Of a stretch of DNA of 64,000 nt, positions 1-9,264 are shown piece after piece (position 1 is the stretch's first letter; each line of letters begins with the position of its first letter). A program made the translations under genes and the position numbers. The notes beneath the pieces were generated by a model that was not told where the DNA came from, did not search any database, and saw only the letters and a list, made by a program, of their open reading frames with translations. Source of the stretch: Halothiobacillus sp. (GTDB taxonomy: Bacteria; Pseudomonadota; Gammaproteobacteria; Halothiobacillales; Halothiobacillaceae); assembly GCA_023255735.1 (NCBI GenBank), contig JAGDVP010000010.1, positions 62,001 through 126,000 on the forward strand, in the 5' to 3' direction.

Positions 1-1043
1 ACGCCATCCACTAATTCGGCTTCGCTGAGTTTTCCCGCCGGCTTGCCATCAATATACAACAAATTAGGCTGGCCGCCGGTAAGACCAATGGCGGCCTCAC
101 GCGCCTCCCCAGGCCCGTTGACGACACAGCCGATGACGGCCACATCCATTGGGGTATCGATGTCTTCCAGTCGGCCTTCAAGCGCATTCACCGCTTTAAT
201 AACATCAAACTCTTGGCGCGAGCAGGAAGGGCAGGCAATTAGGTTGATGCCACGATTGCGCAGGCGTAGCGATTTTAAAATATCCCAGCCGACCTTAATT
301 TCTTCCACGGGATCGGCGGCCAGCGAGATGCGGATGGTGTCGCCAATGCCTTCGGCTAACAAAAGCCCGAGGCCGACGGCGGATTTCACCGCCCCCGATC
401 GCAGCCCACCGGCTTCGGTGATGCCTAAGTGTAAGGGTTGCTCGATTTGGCTGGCCAGTGCGCGATAGGCCAAAACGGTCATCCACACATCGGAGGCTTT
501 GAGTGAGACTTTAAACTCGGGGTAATTGAGTTTGTCGAGAATATCAATATGGCGCAGCGCCGATTCCACCATGGCATCTGGGGTGGGTTCGCCATATTTT
601 TGCTGTAAATCTTTTTCGAGCGAGCCTGCATTCACGCCAATGCGCAGCGGAATGCCTTTATCGCGCGCGCAATCAATCACCGCGCGCACCCGATCGGCTC
701 TGCCAATATTGCCGGGATTAATCCGCAAACAATCTGCGCCAAGCTCGGCCACGCGCAGGGCGATGCGGTAATCAAAGTGAATATCGGTAATGAGGGGAAT
801 ATCCACTGCGCGGCGAATTTTGCCGAAGGCTTCAGCCGCCGCCATGGTCGGCACCGAGACCCGTACCAAATCGGCGCCCGCTTTTTGAATCGCCTGTATT
901 TGGGCAATGGTCGCCGCCACATCGCAGGTATCGGTGTTGGTCATGCTTTGCACCGAAATGGGCGCATCGCCGCCGATGGCCACACGGCCAACCTGAATTT
1001 TGCGCGAGAGGCGTCGAATCGTGGGTGAGGCAATGTGGCTCAT
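1..1043 (-). CDS. ispG: 4-hydroxy-3-methylbut-2-en-1-yl diphosphate synthase (flavodoxin), partial
   Basis: IspG (GcpE) converts methylerythritol cyclodiphosphate to HMBPP, the penultimate step of the MEP isoprenoid pathway, using a [4Fe-4S] cluster. The minus-strand frame is open from an ATG at 1043 to the window edge, about 347 codons, so only the last few tens of residues are missing. Visible hallmarks are the N-terminal VQSMTNT segment, [15 protein letters not shown], the cluster cysteines C271 and C274 (CPSC) and C306 in GCVVNGPGE, followed by E313. This spacing matches the E. coli enzyme offset by one residue. The start codon overlaps the rodZ stop (ATGA), so the two are translationally coupled. 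ispH, the last enzyme of the pathway, is also in this window near 57-58 kb. Confidence 0.95.
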   Translation of the reverse strand, partial: MSHIASPTIRRLSRKIQVGRVAIGGDAPISVQSMTNTDTCDVAATIAQIQAIQKAGADLVRVSVPTMAAAEAFGKIRRAVDIPLITDIHFDYRIALRVAELGADCLRINPGNIGRADRVRAVIDCARDKGIPLRIGVNAGSLEKDLQQKYGEPTPDAMVESALRHIDILDKLNYPEFKVSLKASDVWMTVLAYRALASQIEQPLHLGITEAGGLRSGAVKSAVGLGLLLAEGIGDTIRISLAADPVEEIKVGWDILKSLRLRNRGINLIACPSCSRQEFDVIKAVNALEGRLEDIDTPMDVAVIGCVVNGPGEAREAAIGLTGGQPNLLYIDGKPAGKLSEAELVDG

Positions 1044-2230
1044 GGGCCGCCCACCTTGGTGCGCACCACGCCGGTGGTGGTGTTGGGCGCGCCGAGTTTA
1101 ACGGGTTCCCCTTTCCATAAAACGGTCACTGCCGCAGGGTTGCCAAGGATGACTGAAAAAGGCCCAGCGCCTGGCAAGCTGCGCTCGCTGCCTTTTTTGA
1201 GTACGTCGTAAATCAACCGCTTGCCCTTGGCATCTTGCACTTCGACCCAGCAATCGGCGCTGTTGGCTTTAATCACAAGATTGTTATCGGCCGCAGTTGC
1301 TGGCGCGGGCGCAGGTAGATTGGGTGCGCTATCGGCCGCGTTTGCTGCCGGGGGATTAGCCTGTGCCTGAGTGGTCGGATTAAGCCCGGGCGATTCCTGC
1401 GCGCCGAACGGCGGCGGTGGCGGCAATCCGCCTGATAATGCTGTTTGGCTTGATTCGGTTGAGCGGTTGGTTGCGGGGATTGCCTCTGTGGGCGCCGCGG
1501 CAGGCAACGCGCTGGGCGATGAGCCGGCTGCGGGTGCGCTGGCATTGGGGGTGCTCACCGCGCCATTCATTGGAATATCGATGGCAATGGGTGCTGGCTC
1601 AGCGCTCGATTGCGGCGCTATGAGGCGGGTGTTTTGGCTTTGAGGCAGGCCAATGAGGCTCGCAATGCGTTGCTGCCAAGCACTTGGAAGGGCGAATACG
1701 GCGACGGTGATTACCCCGGCGATAATGAGTACGGTGGCAAGCCAGCCCCACACGCGCCCGCCCCGCGCTTGCGGGTTATGGTGCGGGGTGTGCGTGGCTT
1801 TACGGCTCGACATTACATCAAGCGGCGCGCGGGCGTGGGTATTGAGTGACTCTGTGCGCGGGTTGATGGTGCGCTGAGCTTCAAACGCGGCCAGCAGTTG
1901 GGCGGCATCGGTATCGAGCAGGCCGGCCCAATGTTTAAGGTAAGCGCGCACATAAATGGGTTCTGGGGCTTCATCGAGCCGGTTGGCTTCAATCAGCTCC
2001 ACGATGCGCAAATCAAGGTTGAGCGATTGTGCCAGATCACCCGGGCTTAAGCCCTTGCTGTTGCGTGCATCACGCAACAGCGCGCCTAAGTTATTCTGGG
2101 GGCTGTTGTGCGCTGGCTCTTTGGCCGTGACGGCGTCGGATGTGGCCGCATTGCGACTGAACACCAGAGGCGCTCCGCCGGATGGGTTAGAGGCGGCTTT
2201 ATGGGTAGCTGATGGGTCGTTTGAAGGCAT
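1040..2230 (-). CDS. rodZ: Cytoskeleton protein RodZ
   Basis: RodZ is a bitopic membrane protein that links MreB to the cell-wall elongation machinery. The 396-residue product shows the family layout: a cytoplasmic Xre-like helix-turn-helix at about residues 48-115, one transmembrane helix at about 161-184, a long Pro/Ala/Ser/Thr-rich periplasmic linker at about 200-320, and a C-terminal DUF4115 beta domain containing a WVEVQDAKG segment. It is longer than E. coli RodZ (337 residues), mainly through a 45-residue N-terminal extension and the linker. It lies in the overlapping run rlmN-pilW-rodZ-ispG, as in many Gammaproteobacteria. The call rests on architecture plus synteny. Confidence 0.9.
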   Translation of the reverse strand: MPSNDPSATHKAASNPSGGAPLVFSRNAATSDAVTAKEPAHNSPQNNLGALLRDARNSKGLSPGDLAQSLNLDLRIVELIEANRLDEAPEPIYVRAYLKHWAGLLDTDAAQLLAAFEAQRTINPRTESLNTHARAPLDVMSSRKATHTPHHNPQARGGRVWGWLATVLIIAGVITVAVFALPSAWQQRIASLIGLPQSQNTRLIAPQSSAEPAPIAIDIPMNGAVSTPNASAPAAGSSPSALPAAAPTEAIPATNRSTESSQTALSGGLPPPPPFGAQESPGLNPTTQAQANPPAANAADSAPNLPAPAPATAADNNLVIKANSADCWVEVQDAKGKRLIYDVLKKGSERSLPGAGPFSVILGNPAAVTVLWKGEPVKLGAPNTTTGVVRTKVGGP

Positions 2231-3036
2231 TATTTTGCTCCGCTATTGTACCATTTGGCGGCAGCTGAATCAGGGAAGCGGCCTTTTAAAATTAATACAT
2301 GATTGGCGAGCGCAGTTTGATCGCCCGTAGCTCGGTCGATACGGATGGCCAATTGCAAGGTGTCGGGGGTGTTGCGGTTGCTGGTTTCAAACGCTTTCAT
2401 GGCGGCTGCCGCAGCGGCATATTTTTTTAAGGCAAAGTTCACGCGCGCTAAACCTATGAGCGCAGAGCCGTAGCCGGGTGATTTATCTAACGCCGCTTGA
2501 TATTGCGCGAGTGATTGAGCTAGGTTGCCTTCGGCCTCATAACACACCCCAGAATTGGTGAGCGCAAACTCCGGCGTTTTATACAGCGGGTCGCTATAGG
2601 CTCGGTTAAACAGAGATTGGGCGCGTGAATAGTTTTTTTGCCCGCAGAGGTAGGTGGCGTAATTGTTGTCTAAATCGGAGTTGTTAGGATCGAGCGCGTA
2701 GGCTTTTTCAAACTCAGCTCCCGCCTGCTGCGCTTCACCGAGGCGATCGAGCATAAGCGCGTAGGCGTGGTGCGCGGGGGCGAAGTTGTTGTCGAAATAA
2801 ATGGCCCGCTTGATTTTCTCGACCGCTACATCCATGTGACCTTCGTTCATGTATCCCACACCCAATTCGGTGTTGATTTGGGCGGCGCGTTGATTTTCAT
2901 TGGGGTTGGTGGGCAGATTGTTGGGGTTGCCTGGTGGATTTTGCCCCACGCTCGCGCAACCCGTAACCAAAGCCACTGCCAACACGAGCAACGCCCGTGC
3001 GGCGGTTGAGCGAAAACGACGTACACGCTGGTGCAT
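2230..3036 (-). CDS. pilW: Type IV pilus biogenesis/stability lipoprotein PilW (PilF)
   Basis: This 268-residue TPR lipoprotein is expected to help the PilQ secretin assemble in the outer membrane. The N-terminus has a basic stretch, a hydrophobic core and the lipobox VTGC with the lipidated Cys at about residue 27. The mature part is a series of TPR-like helical repeats (for example MNEGHMDVAVEKIKRA and NNYATYLCG). The stop and the rodZ start share one base, and its own start shares one base with the rlmN stop, so the run is tightly coupled. No other pilus gene is in the window. The name PilF is used for the same protein in Pseudomonas. Confidence 0.88.
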   Translation of the reverse strand: MHQRVRRFRSTAARALLVLAVALVTGCASVGQNPPGNPNNLPTNPNENQRAAQINTELGVGYMNEGHMDVAVEKIKRAIYFDNNFAPAHHAYALMLDRLGEAQQAGAEFEKAYALDPNNSDLDNNYATYLCGQKNYSRAQSLFNRAYSDPLYKTPEFALTNSGVCYEAEGNLAQSLAQYQAALDKSPGYGSALIGLARVNFALKKYAAAAAAMKAFETSNRNTPDTLQLAIRIDRATGDQTALANHVLILKGRFPDSAAAKWYNSGAK

Positions 3037-4235
3037 TAACTTTTCTCCAAAGTAACCTTGATTTCCGTCAATCCCATTTCGGCTAAGCGCGCACTGCGCC
3101 GGGCTTTATCTTCAAATTCGCCGACCAGTTGGCCGCAAGCTGCATCGATGTCATCACCGCGTGTTTTGCGCGGCACGGTATTAATGCCGGCTGCTTTGAG
3201 CACGCTGCGAAAGCGCTCAATTCGGTTCCGCGATGAACGCTGGTAGCCCGATTCAGGAAACGGGTTGAACGGTATCAAATTGATTTTAACCGCATCCCGG
3301 CGCGTACCGAGTAACGCGATGAGGGATTCGGCGTGTTTGATCTCATCGTTCACGCCTTCGAGCATGACATATTCATAAATAATGGCACCGTGCGGTACCA
3401 CCTGGGCATAGCGGTCGCAGGCGGCCATCAGGTCTTTTAGTGGATACTTTTGATTAATCGGCACCAAAACATCCCGCAGGGCATCATCGGGTGCGTGTAG
3501 GGAAATCGCCAGCGCCACGGGGAGCCTCTCGGCGAGGCGGTCAATGGCCGGCACAATCCCCGAGGTGGAAACCGTTACGCGCCGCCGCGAGAGCCCGTAG
3601 GCGTTGTCATCCAACATTAAAGTGGCCGCATTCACCACGGCCTCAAAGTTGAGCAGGGGCTCGCCCATGCCCATGAATACCACGTTGCTGATGGCTCGGT
3701 TGTGATTGACCGCGCGGGTGACCATTCGTTCAGCTAACCATAATTGCCCCACAATTTCGGCGGTGGTGAGGTTGCGGTTGAAGCCTTGGCGGCCGGTAGA
3801 GCAAAAGGTGCAAGCGAGCGCGCAGCCCACTTGAGAGGATATACATAGGGTCGCGCGGTCTTCTTCGGGGATGTAAACCATCTCAACCGAGCCGCCGCCT
3901 TCTAATTCGAGCAAAAATTTGCGGGTGCCGTCACTGGATTGTTGATCCAGCCGGACCTTTGGGGCGCGAATACAGGCCAAGGCTTTGAGCTTATCGCGCA
4001 GGCTCTTGGCCAGATCCGTCATGTCATCGAAGTCAGCCACGCGCCGCTGATGCACCCATTTGAGCACTTGCGTTGCGCGAAAAGGCTTTTCACCCAGCGC
4101 GTTGAACCAATCACGCAGCTGCTCAGGGCTTAAGCCGAGCAGGTTGATTTTGCCATCCCCACCCTCGCTACCCACAACGGGGGCGGGAATCGTCGCAGGC
4201 TGGTTGCTTGTCACAGGGCTGACCTCGAACATCAA
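3036..4235 (-). CDS. rlmN: Dual-specificity 23S rRNA/tRNA adenine C2-methyltransferase RlmN
   Basis: RlmN is a radical-SAM enzyme that methylates C2 of A2503 in 23S rRNA and A37 in some tRNAs. The radical-SAM cluster motif C138-ALA-C142-TF-C145 is clear. The glycine-rich SAM segment GMGEPLLN and the C-terminal catalytic cysteine context DAACGQL are also present. The protein is 399 residues, slightly longer than E. coli RlmN (384) because of an N-terminal extension, so a downstream start cannot be excluded. ndk lies only 3 bases upstream of its annotated start. The ndk-rlmN-pilW-rodZ-ispG order is standard in Gammaproteobacteria. Confidence 0.95.
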   Translation of the reverse strand: MMFEVSPVTSNQPATIPAPVVGSEGGDGKINLLGLSPEQLRDWFNALGEKPFRATQVLKWVHQRRVADFDDMTDLAKSLRDKLKALACIRAPKVRLDQQSSDGTRKFLLELEGGGSVEMVYIPEEDRATLCISSQVGCALACTFCSTGRQGFNRNLTTAEIVGQLWLAERMVTRAVNHNRAISNVVFMGMGEPLLNFEAVVNAATLMLDDNAYGLSRRRVTVSTSGIVPAIDRLAERLPVALAISLHAPDDALRDVLVPINQKYPLKDLMAACDRYAQVVPHGAIIYEYVMLEGVNDEIKHAESLIALLGTRRDAVKINLIPFNPFPESGYQRSSRNRIERFRSVLKAAGINTVPRKTRGDDIDAACGQLVGEFEDKARRSARLAEMGLTEIKVTLEKS

Positions 4236-4238
4236 AAC

Positions 4239-4667
4239 TTATCGACGAGCCGTAATTTCTTCAGGCTTGAAGAAGTACGCAATTTCAATAGCGGCATTTT
4301 CGACGCTATCTGAGCCATGCACGGCATTGGCATCAATTGAGTCGGCAAAATCAGCACGAATGGTGCCCTTTTCGGCTTTTTTCGGATCGGTTGCGCCCAT
4401 CAAATCGCGATTGACTTGCATGGCGTTTTCGCCTTGGAGCACTTGCACAAATACGGGGCCTGAAATCATGAAGCTGACCAATTCACCAAAGAAAGGGCGC
4501 TCACGATGAACCGCATAAAATCCTTCAGCCTGCGCGCGGGTGAGTTGCATCATGCGGGCAGCAATTACAGTTAAACCGGCCTCTTCAAAGCGGGTCACAA
4601 TTTTACCGATGACATTTTTGGCTACGGCATCGGGCTTAATAATCGACAAAGTACGTTCAACGGCCAC
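4239..4667 (-). CDS. ndk: Nucleoside diphosphate kinase
   Basis: Ndk transfers the gamma-phosphate between NTPs and NDPs through a phosphohistidine. I choose a GTG start at 4667 because an AGGAG ribosome binding site lies just upstream and it gives the family's usual N-terminus ([14 protein letters not shown]) and a 142-residue length. The longer frame to 4682 would start at a TTG and read through the ribosome binding site. The catalytic H117 lies in the NAVHGSDS motif, the same position as in E. coli. It is followed by rlmN. In relatives this gene ends the iscRSUA-hscBA-fdx block, but here iscR is the immediate upstream gene. Confidence 0.95.
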   Translation of the reverse strand: MAVERTLSIIKPDAVAKNVIGKIVTRFEEAGLTVIAARMMQLTRAQAEGFYAVHRERPFFGELVSFMISGPVFVQVLQGENAMQVNRDLMGATDPKKAEKGTIRADFADSIDANAVHGSDSVENAAIEIAYFFKPEEITARR

Positions 4668-4841
4668 GGGGTATCTCCTCAACAGGCATTAATTAAAAAG
4701 GAATTTTGTTAAAAATCGAAGGGGGCTGAGTTTAACGCCTTGCGGTCAAACAATCCATGACAGCCGATCGCGGGCAGAACTTGGCTGCCCCTTGTGCGGT
4801 GTTGGCTGGCCACATCGCCGCCCGGCGAATCTTGCGCGGAA

Positions 4842-5345
4842 TTAATTTTTGTGCCGCAGCCCCGCCCCTTTAAGCCCTGCTATGTGATCGCGCTCACGCG
4901 CATCATGCAGGGTTCGGTCTTGGGTCTTGGCGATGCCAATGAGCTCGGGGTTGGCGATTAAGTCGGCCAAAGAAATTCCGCTCAAAAAATCATGTATTTG
5001 CGCGGAGAGCCCCATCCAAAGGTTGTGCGCCAAGCATTTGTGGCCATTTTGGCAATTGCCTTTGCCCGCGCAGCGCGTGACATCCACCTCTTCATCGACG
5101 GCGATCACAATTTGCGCCACGTTGATATCGCAAGCCTGCCCGGCAAGCTGATAGCCCCCGCCCGGACCGCGCACGCTTTTGACTAAACCCGCGCGCCGCA
5201 ATTGAGCAAATAGCTGCTCAAGGTAGGAGAGCGATAATTCCTGGCGCTCGGCAATATCGGCCAAGGCGATGGGTTCGCCAAGATCGTGAAGCGCGAGATC
5301 CAGCATGGCCGTCACAGCGTAGCGACCTTTGGTCGTAAGTCTCAT
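4842..5345 (-). CDS. iscR: Rrf2-family Fe-S cluster regulator IscR
   Basis: IscR is a [2Fe-2S] transcription factor that senses cellular Fe-S status. The 167-residue product has the Rrf2 winged-helix N-terminus (MRLTTKGRYAV, residues 1-65) and cluster ligands C92, C98, C104 and H107, exactly as in E. coli IscR. A ribosome binding site AGGA lies 7 bases before the ATG. It follows cysE at a distance of 156 bases. What is odd is the downstream side: iscS, iscU, iscA, hscB, hscA and fdx, normally cotranscribed with iscR, are missing and ndk comes next after 174 bases. The regulator must act on targets elsewhere, perhaps a SUF system; that is inference. Confidence 0.93.
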   Translation of the reverse strand: MRLTTKGRYAVTAMLDLALHDLGEPIALADIAERQELSLSYLEQLFAQLRRAGLVKSVRGPGGGYQLAGQACDINVAQIVIAVDEEVDVTRCAGKGNCQNGHKCLAHNLWMGLSAQIHDFLSGISLADLIANPELIGIAKTQDRTLHDARERDHIAGLKGAGLRHKN

Positions 5346-5501
5346 AACAAAATCCTAAGGTTAGGCCAGCCGAGCAGGGTGGCGTGCAATATCTATTGGG
5401 GCGGCGCTTGCCCCTGCGCATTCGCCCGCGGGATCAAGTGCCAAGCCTGACAATAACTAAGGCTAATTCTTGGTTAATTAACAACGTAATACAAGCGCAA
5501 T

Positions 5502-6386
5502 TTACGATGAACCGGCAGGTGGGTTGGCATCCCTCGGCGGGGCGGGTGTGGGCTCGGTTTGGGGCGGACAACCCACTACATCTGCGCCGGTGCGGGCTTC
5601 ATCCTTGGGCGCGCGCGTTAGATGGCAGCCGGCTAAACTGGGCAGTGGGGTGTCATCGGCGGGTGCTTCGGTCGCGCCACCGTCCATCTGCGCTTGCAGT
5701 TGTCGAACCCGGGCGGCTAAGCTGGCTAAACGATCATCCCCCGCTTGAACATGATTCAGTAGCCGATCAATGACCTCGGCCACGGGATCGGGCATGTCTT
5801 GCGCCACGCCATAGGCATCAAAGCCTAAGCGCTGGGCAATGCGGGCTTGCTGCTCTGTGATGCTGGGTCGCTGGCCAACAATCCGCGCCGGAATGCCCAC
5901 CAAAGTGGTGCCCGGCGGCGCATCTTGCAGCAGCACGGCATTGCTACCAACGCGCACGCCATCGCCCAAAGTGATGGGGCCTAATACTTTTGCCCCCGCA
6001 CCCACCACCACGCCATTGCCGAGCGTAGGGTGGCGCTTACCCGCCGACCATTGGGTGCCGCCTAAGGTCACGCCATGATAGAGCGTGCAATCATCGCCAA
6101 TTTCAGCCGTTTCGCCAATCACCACGCCCATGCCATGATCGATGAAAAAGCGGCGGCCGATTTTCGCCGCCGGATGAATTTCAATTCCGGTGAGCCAGCG
6201 GCTGAGATTGGCCACCATGCGCGCCAATAAGGTGAGCCGCCAACACCAGAGTTGATGCGCGAGCCTGTGCCACCAAATGGCATGAATCCCGGGATAGGTC
6301 AGTGCAATTTCTGTGCGGCTGCGCGCGGCCGGATCGCGGGCAAAGACGCTATCAATATCCTCTTTTATCCGATGCCATACACTCAT
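5502..6386 (-). CDS. cysE: Serine O-acetyltransferase
   Basis: CysE acetylates L-serine with acetyl-CoA, the first committed step of cysteine synthesis. The product is 294 residues. It has the helical N-terminal domain, a left-handed beta-helix of hexapeptide repeats ([29 protein letters not shown]) and the catalytic-region motif [10 protein letters not shown]. The C-terminal 70 or so residues are Pro/Ala-rich and unlike the compact core, so they are probably a lineage-specific tail. The start overlaps the trmJ stop by 4 bases. The order trmJ-cysE-iscR links sulfur assimilation to Fe-S regulation and is conserved in many Gammaproteobacteria. Confidence 0.93.
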   Translation of the reverse strand: MSVWHRIKEDIDSVFARDPAARSRTEIALTYPGIHAIWWHRLAHQLWCWRLTLLARMVANLSRWLTGIEIHPAAKIGRRFFIDHGMGVVIGETAEIGDDCTLYHGVTLGGTQWSAGKRHPTLGNGVVVGAGAKVLGPITLGDGVRVGSNAVLLQDAPPGTTLVGIPARIVGQRPSITEQQARIAQRLGFDAYGVAQDMPDPVAEVIDRLLNHVQAGDDRLASLAARVRQLQAQMDGGATEAPADDTPLPSLAGCHLTRAPKDEARTGADVVGCPPQTEPTPAPPRDANPPAGSS

Positions 6387-7282
6387 TGCGGGTTACCTTG
6401 CTTGGGTGGGCGCGGGATTGCCTCGGGGTGGGGCTCGCTTGAAAGCGCGGTGAGCATGCCTTGGATGAGGGCAAGCTCGCTGCTCAAGGGCTGTGCCCGC
6501 CGACACATCACCCGCAGTTTGCTCATGAGCCGCGCCCGGTTATCGGCAATATCAGAGGCGATTGTGGCGCCGCGGACGAAAAACGGCGTTTGATCCAGTA
6601 AATTCGCTAAACGATCTTCAAAGGCTTGCCATTGTGCCAGAGTGGCTTGCATGGCTAGTGGCTGGTTTGCCGCCCTGTCTGCTTCTCTGTCTGCCGCCCT
6701 GTCTGCCGCCCGGGTGGCGGGCGCCAATGCAGCGCTTTGCGCTGCAATATAAAGCTCATAGGCCACGATTTGCACGGCCTGGCCAAGATTTAACACGGGA
6801 TACTCAGGGTTTGCCGGAATTTCGATCACCCGCTGCGCCCAAGAAAGCTCAAAATTACTGAGCCCCGTGCGCTCCGCGCCAAAAACAATGCTGATTAGCC
6901 CTGCGCCGGTTTGTTGATCTGCTGCAATGGTTTCTGCGGCTGCACGCGCCGTCCACACCGGTAAAGGCAGCTCCCGAGGGCGCGCCGTGGTGGCCCATAC
7001 CGCAACAGAATCCGCCAAGGCGCTGGGTAAATCGGCCACCACCGTCGCATGATGCAATACATCGGCGGCATGTTTTGCCGTCGCCAGCGCCAGCTCATCG
7101 ATACCTGCCGTGGGCGCCACCAATACCAAGCGGGCTAAGCCCATGTTTTTCATCGCCCGCGCCACAGCGCCCAGATTGCCGGGGTGGGATGTGCCGCACA
7201 GTACAATTTGAATTGGGCGGGCTTGGGTGCATGGCCGCACGTTTGGGGGGGCAAAGGCAGGGTTGGCTTGCGAGCGCGTCAT
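6383..7282 (-). CDS. trmJ: tRNA (cytidine/uridine-2'-O-)-methyltransferase TrmJ
   Basis: TrmJ is a SPOUT-class enzyme that 2'-O-methylates position 32 of tRNAs. The N-terminal SPOUT domain (about residues 25-180) shows [32 protein letters not shown] and the knot motif [17 protein letters not shown]. The first of these is typical of the TrmH/TrmJ family. A short Ala/Asp/Arg repeat ([16 protein letters not shown], encoded near 6665-6725) separates it from a helical C-terminal domain and looks like slippage of a 12-base unit. The gene is divergent from suhB and overlaps cysE. This position next to suhB supports TrmJ over other TrmH-family members. Confidence 0.9.
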   Translation of the reverse strand: MTRSQANPAFAPPNVRPCTQARPIQIVLCGTSHPGNLGAVARAMKNMGLARLVLVAPTAGIDELALATAKHAADVLHHATVVADLPSALADSVAVWATTARPRELPLPVWTARAAAETIAADQQTGAGLISIVFGAERTGLSNFELSWAQRVIEIPANPEYPVLNLGQAVQIVAYELYIAAQSAALAPATRAADRAADREADRAANQPLAMQATLAQWQAFEDRLANLLDQTPFFVRGATIASDIADNRARLMSKLRVMCRRAQPLSSELALIQGMLTALSSEPHPEAIPRPPKQGNPQ

Positions 7283-7321
7283 GAGCTGATAATTTTTCCG
7301 AAAATTTGCGCTTAGTTTAAG

Positions 7322-7327
7322 TATAAT
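7322..7327 (+). promoter_or_regulatory. Candidate sigma-70 -10 box for suhB
   Basis: A perfect TATAAT lies in the trmJ/suhB divergent intergenic region, about 70 bases before the suhB start. No good -35 hexamer is seen at 16-18 bases upstream, so this is only a partial promoter call. Confidence 0.4.
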
Positions 7328-7396
7328 GCGCAGTTCTAAATTTTATGCCGTATGCCAGCCGGCTCACTTTGAATTGAACCTGCGAACTCACCTATT

Positions 7397-8188
7397 ATGC
7401 CCCATCCTATGTTAACCATGGCAGTTCGCGCAGCGCGCGCTGCTGGAACCGTTATCTCCCGCGCGACCGACCACGTAGCCGATCTCACCATCGAAAGCAA
7501 ACAGCGTAACGATTTTGTGAGTGAAGTCGATCGCCAGGCCGAACACGCCATCATCGATATTTTGAAACGCGCTTACCCTGATCATCATTTTTTAGGTGAA
7601 GAATCGGGCGACACGGGCAGTGAGCTGAGTGAATACCGCTGGATTATCGACCCACTCGATGGCACAACCAATTTTTTGCATGGCTTGCCCCATTATGCCG
7701 TATCGATCGCGCTCGAATATCAAGGGCGCCTTGAGTTAGGCGTGATTTACAACCCGAGCAATCAAGAACTTTTCACCGCTGAACGCGGCGGCGGGGCGTT
7801 TTTGAATAATCGGCGCATCCGCGTGGCCGGCTTACGCTCACTTGAAGGCGCGCTCTTGGGCACGGGTTTTCCGTTTCGCGCCGATCAAGATGTGGAGCGG
7901 TATCTGAAAACCTTCCGCGCGCTGCACGGCCCGTTATCGGGGATTCGCCGGGCGGGTTCCGCGGCGCTGGATTTGGCCTATGTGGCGTCCGGCCGGCTCG
8001 ATGGCTTTTGGGAATTTGGGTTGCTGCCCTGGGATATGGCCGCAGGCATCTTGATGGTGCGTGAAGCAGGCGGGATTGTGATTGATTTTTCAGGCAAAGA
8101 AGAGTTTATGACTTCAGGCAATGTGATTGCCGCCAACCCCAAAATTACGCACGCCATGCTCAAAGCCATCAGCACAAGTTTGGCTTAA
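7397..8188 (+). CDS. suhB: Inositol-1-monophosphatase SuhB
   Basis: SuhB is a Mg2+-dependent inositol monophosphatase that also takes part in rRNA transcription antitermination in E. coli. The 263-residue product carries the family motifs GEESG (residues 67-71), IDPLDGTTNF (84-93, metal-binding D85 and D88) and WDMAAG near residue 215. The N-terminus MPHPMLTMAVRAAR closely resembles E. coli SuhB. It is monocistronic, divergent from trmJ, and followed by a strong bidirectional terminator. Its position beside trmJ is typical of Gammaproteobacteria. Confidence 0.95.
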   Translation: MPHPMLTMAVRAARAAGTVISRATDHVADLTIESKQRNDFVSEVDRQAEHAIIDILKRAYPDHHFLGEESGDTGSELSEYRWIIDPLDGTTNFLHGLPHYAVSIALEYQGRLELGVIYNPSNQELFTAERGGGAFLNNRRIRVAGLRSLEGALLGTGFPFRADQDVERYLKTFRALHGPLSGIRRAGSAALDLAYVASGRLDGFWEFGLLPWDMAAGILMVREAGGIVIDFSGKEEFMTSGNVIAANPKITHAMLKAISTSLA

Positions 8189-8231
8189 GCTTTAGGAGGC
8201 CAGAAGTAAGGGGACTCTATTTCCCGCCCAT

Positions 8232-8266
8232 AAAAAAAGCCGCAGGCCTAACCTGCGGCTTTTTTT
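8232..8266. terminator. Bidirectional intrinsic terminator between suhB and secF
   Basis: An 8-bp GC-rich stem, GCCGCAGG (8239-8246) and CCTGCGGC (8252-8259), has a 5-base loop. It is flanked by seven A on the left and seven T on the right, so it can end transcription from suhB on plus and from secF on minus. Confidence 0.92.
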
Positions 8267-8283
8267 CATCCCGCATTTTGCTG

Positions 8284-9222
8284 CTAAGGCGCGTGATCGA
8301 CGAGCTTTTCTTTATCGGTGATTTTCAACAAATCGCGGCGCTTCAAACCTAAATCGAGCGATAAGCTTGCGGCAACATAAATCGAGGAGAAGGTGCCAAG
8401 GACAATACCGACCAGCAAGACGAGCGAGAACCCGTGCAATGTTTCGCCGCCAAACACATATAAGGCCAACACAGATAAAAACGTGGTTAACGCGGTGATA
8501 ACGGTGCGCGACATGGTTTGATTGACGGAAATATTCATGATTTCAATTTCGCTGCCTTTGCGGATTTTGCGGAAATTTTCGCGCATCCGGTCAAACACTA
8601 CGATCATGTCGTTGATGGAATACCCAGCTAAGGCTAAATAGGCCGCCAAGACGGTGAGATTAAACTCAATGCCGGTCAGGCTGATAAAGCCAAACACCAT
8701 GATTAAATCGTGCGAGAGGGTGATGACCGCGCCGGTCGCCATTTTGAGCTGATAGCGCAAGCTTACAAAAATCAGCAAGCCGGCTAAGACCACAAGCATG
8801 GCCAGGCCGCCTGAATTGAATAGCTCTTTGCCGACCGCCGGCCCCACATATTCTACCCGCCGCATGGTGACGCCGGCATCTTCGGTTCTAAGCAGGCTTA
8901 AGACATGATCGGCCAGTTGGTTTTGGTTGCCTGTTTTGGCGGGGGGCAGGCGGATCATGACCGATTCGCTGGAGCCAAAATATTGCACGACGGCTTCGGG
9001 AAATTCATTTTTTTTGAGTACCGCACGAATCGCCTCAAGATCCGCGGCTTTGGTGTACCCCACTTCAATCACAACCCCGCCGGTAAAATCAAGCCCCATA
9101 TTAATGCCGCGGGTGGATAGCGAGACGATGGAGACGATTAGAAACACCAAAGATAGTGCGTAGGCGTAATAGCGCTTGCCGAAAAAATCGACTTTGGCGT
9201 CATAGGGAAACAAATTCAACAT
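8284..9222 (-). CDS. secF: Protein translocase subunit SecF
   Basis: SecF pairs with SecD in the inner membrane and uses the proton gradient to help move proteins through SecYEG. The 312-residue product has an N-terminal membrane helix followed by STRGINMGLDFTGGVV, a periplasmic domain, and five C-terminal membrane helices with the motifs ALAGYSINDMIVVFDRMRE and NQTMSRTVITALTTF. It starts 42 bases after the secD stop, forming a yajC-secD-secF unit. Transcription probably ends at the bidirectional terminator shared with suhB. Confidence 0.96.
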   Translation of the reverse strand: MLNLFPYDAKVDFFGKRYYAYALSLVFLIVSIVSLSTRGINMGLDFTGGVVIEVGYTKAADLEAIRAVLKKNEFPEAVVQYFGSSESVMIRLPPAKTGNQNQLADHVLSLLRTEDAGVTMRRVEYVGPAVGKELFNSGGLAMLVVLAGLLIFVSLRYQLKMATGAVITLSHDLIMVFGFISLTGIEFNLTVLAAYLALAGYSINDMIVVFDRMRENFRKIRKGSEIEIMNISVNQTMSRTVITALTTFLSVLALYVFGGETLHGFSLVLLVGIVLGTFSSIYVAASLSLDLGLKRRDLLKITDKEKLVDHAP

Positions 9223-9264
9223 AATACGGTTCTCTTTAAAGCGGGGCTCAGCGGCACGCGGGCG

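Noticed and set aside
43-468. A plus-strand frame of 141 codons.
   Set aside because: It is the antisense shadow of ispG, whose cluster cysteines and motifs are read on the minus strand. Many similar shadows elsewhere were left out for the same reason.
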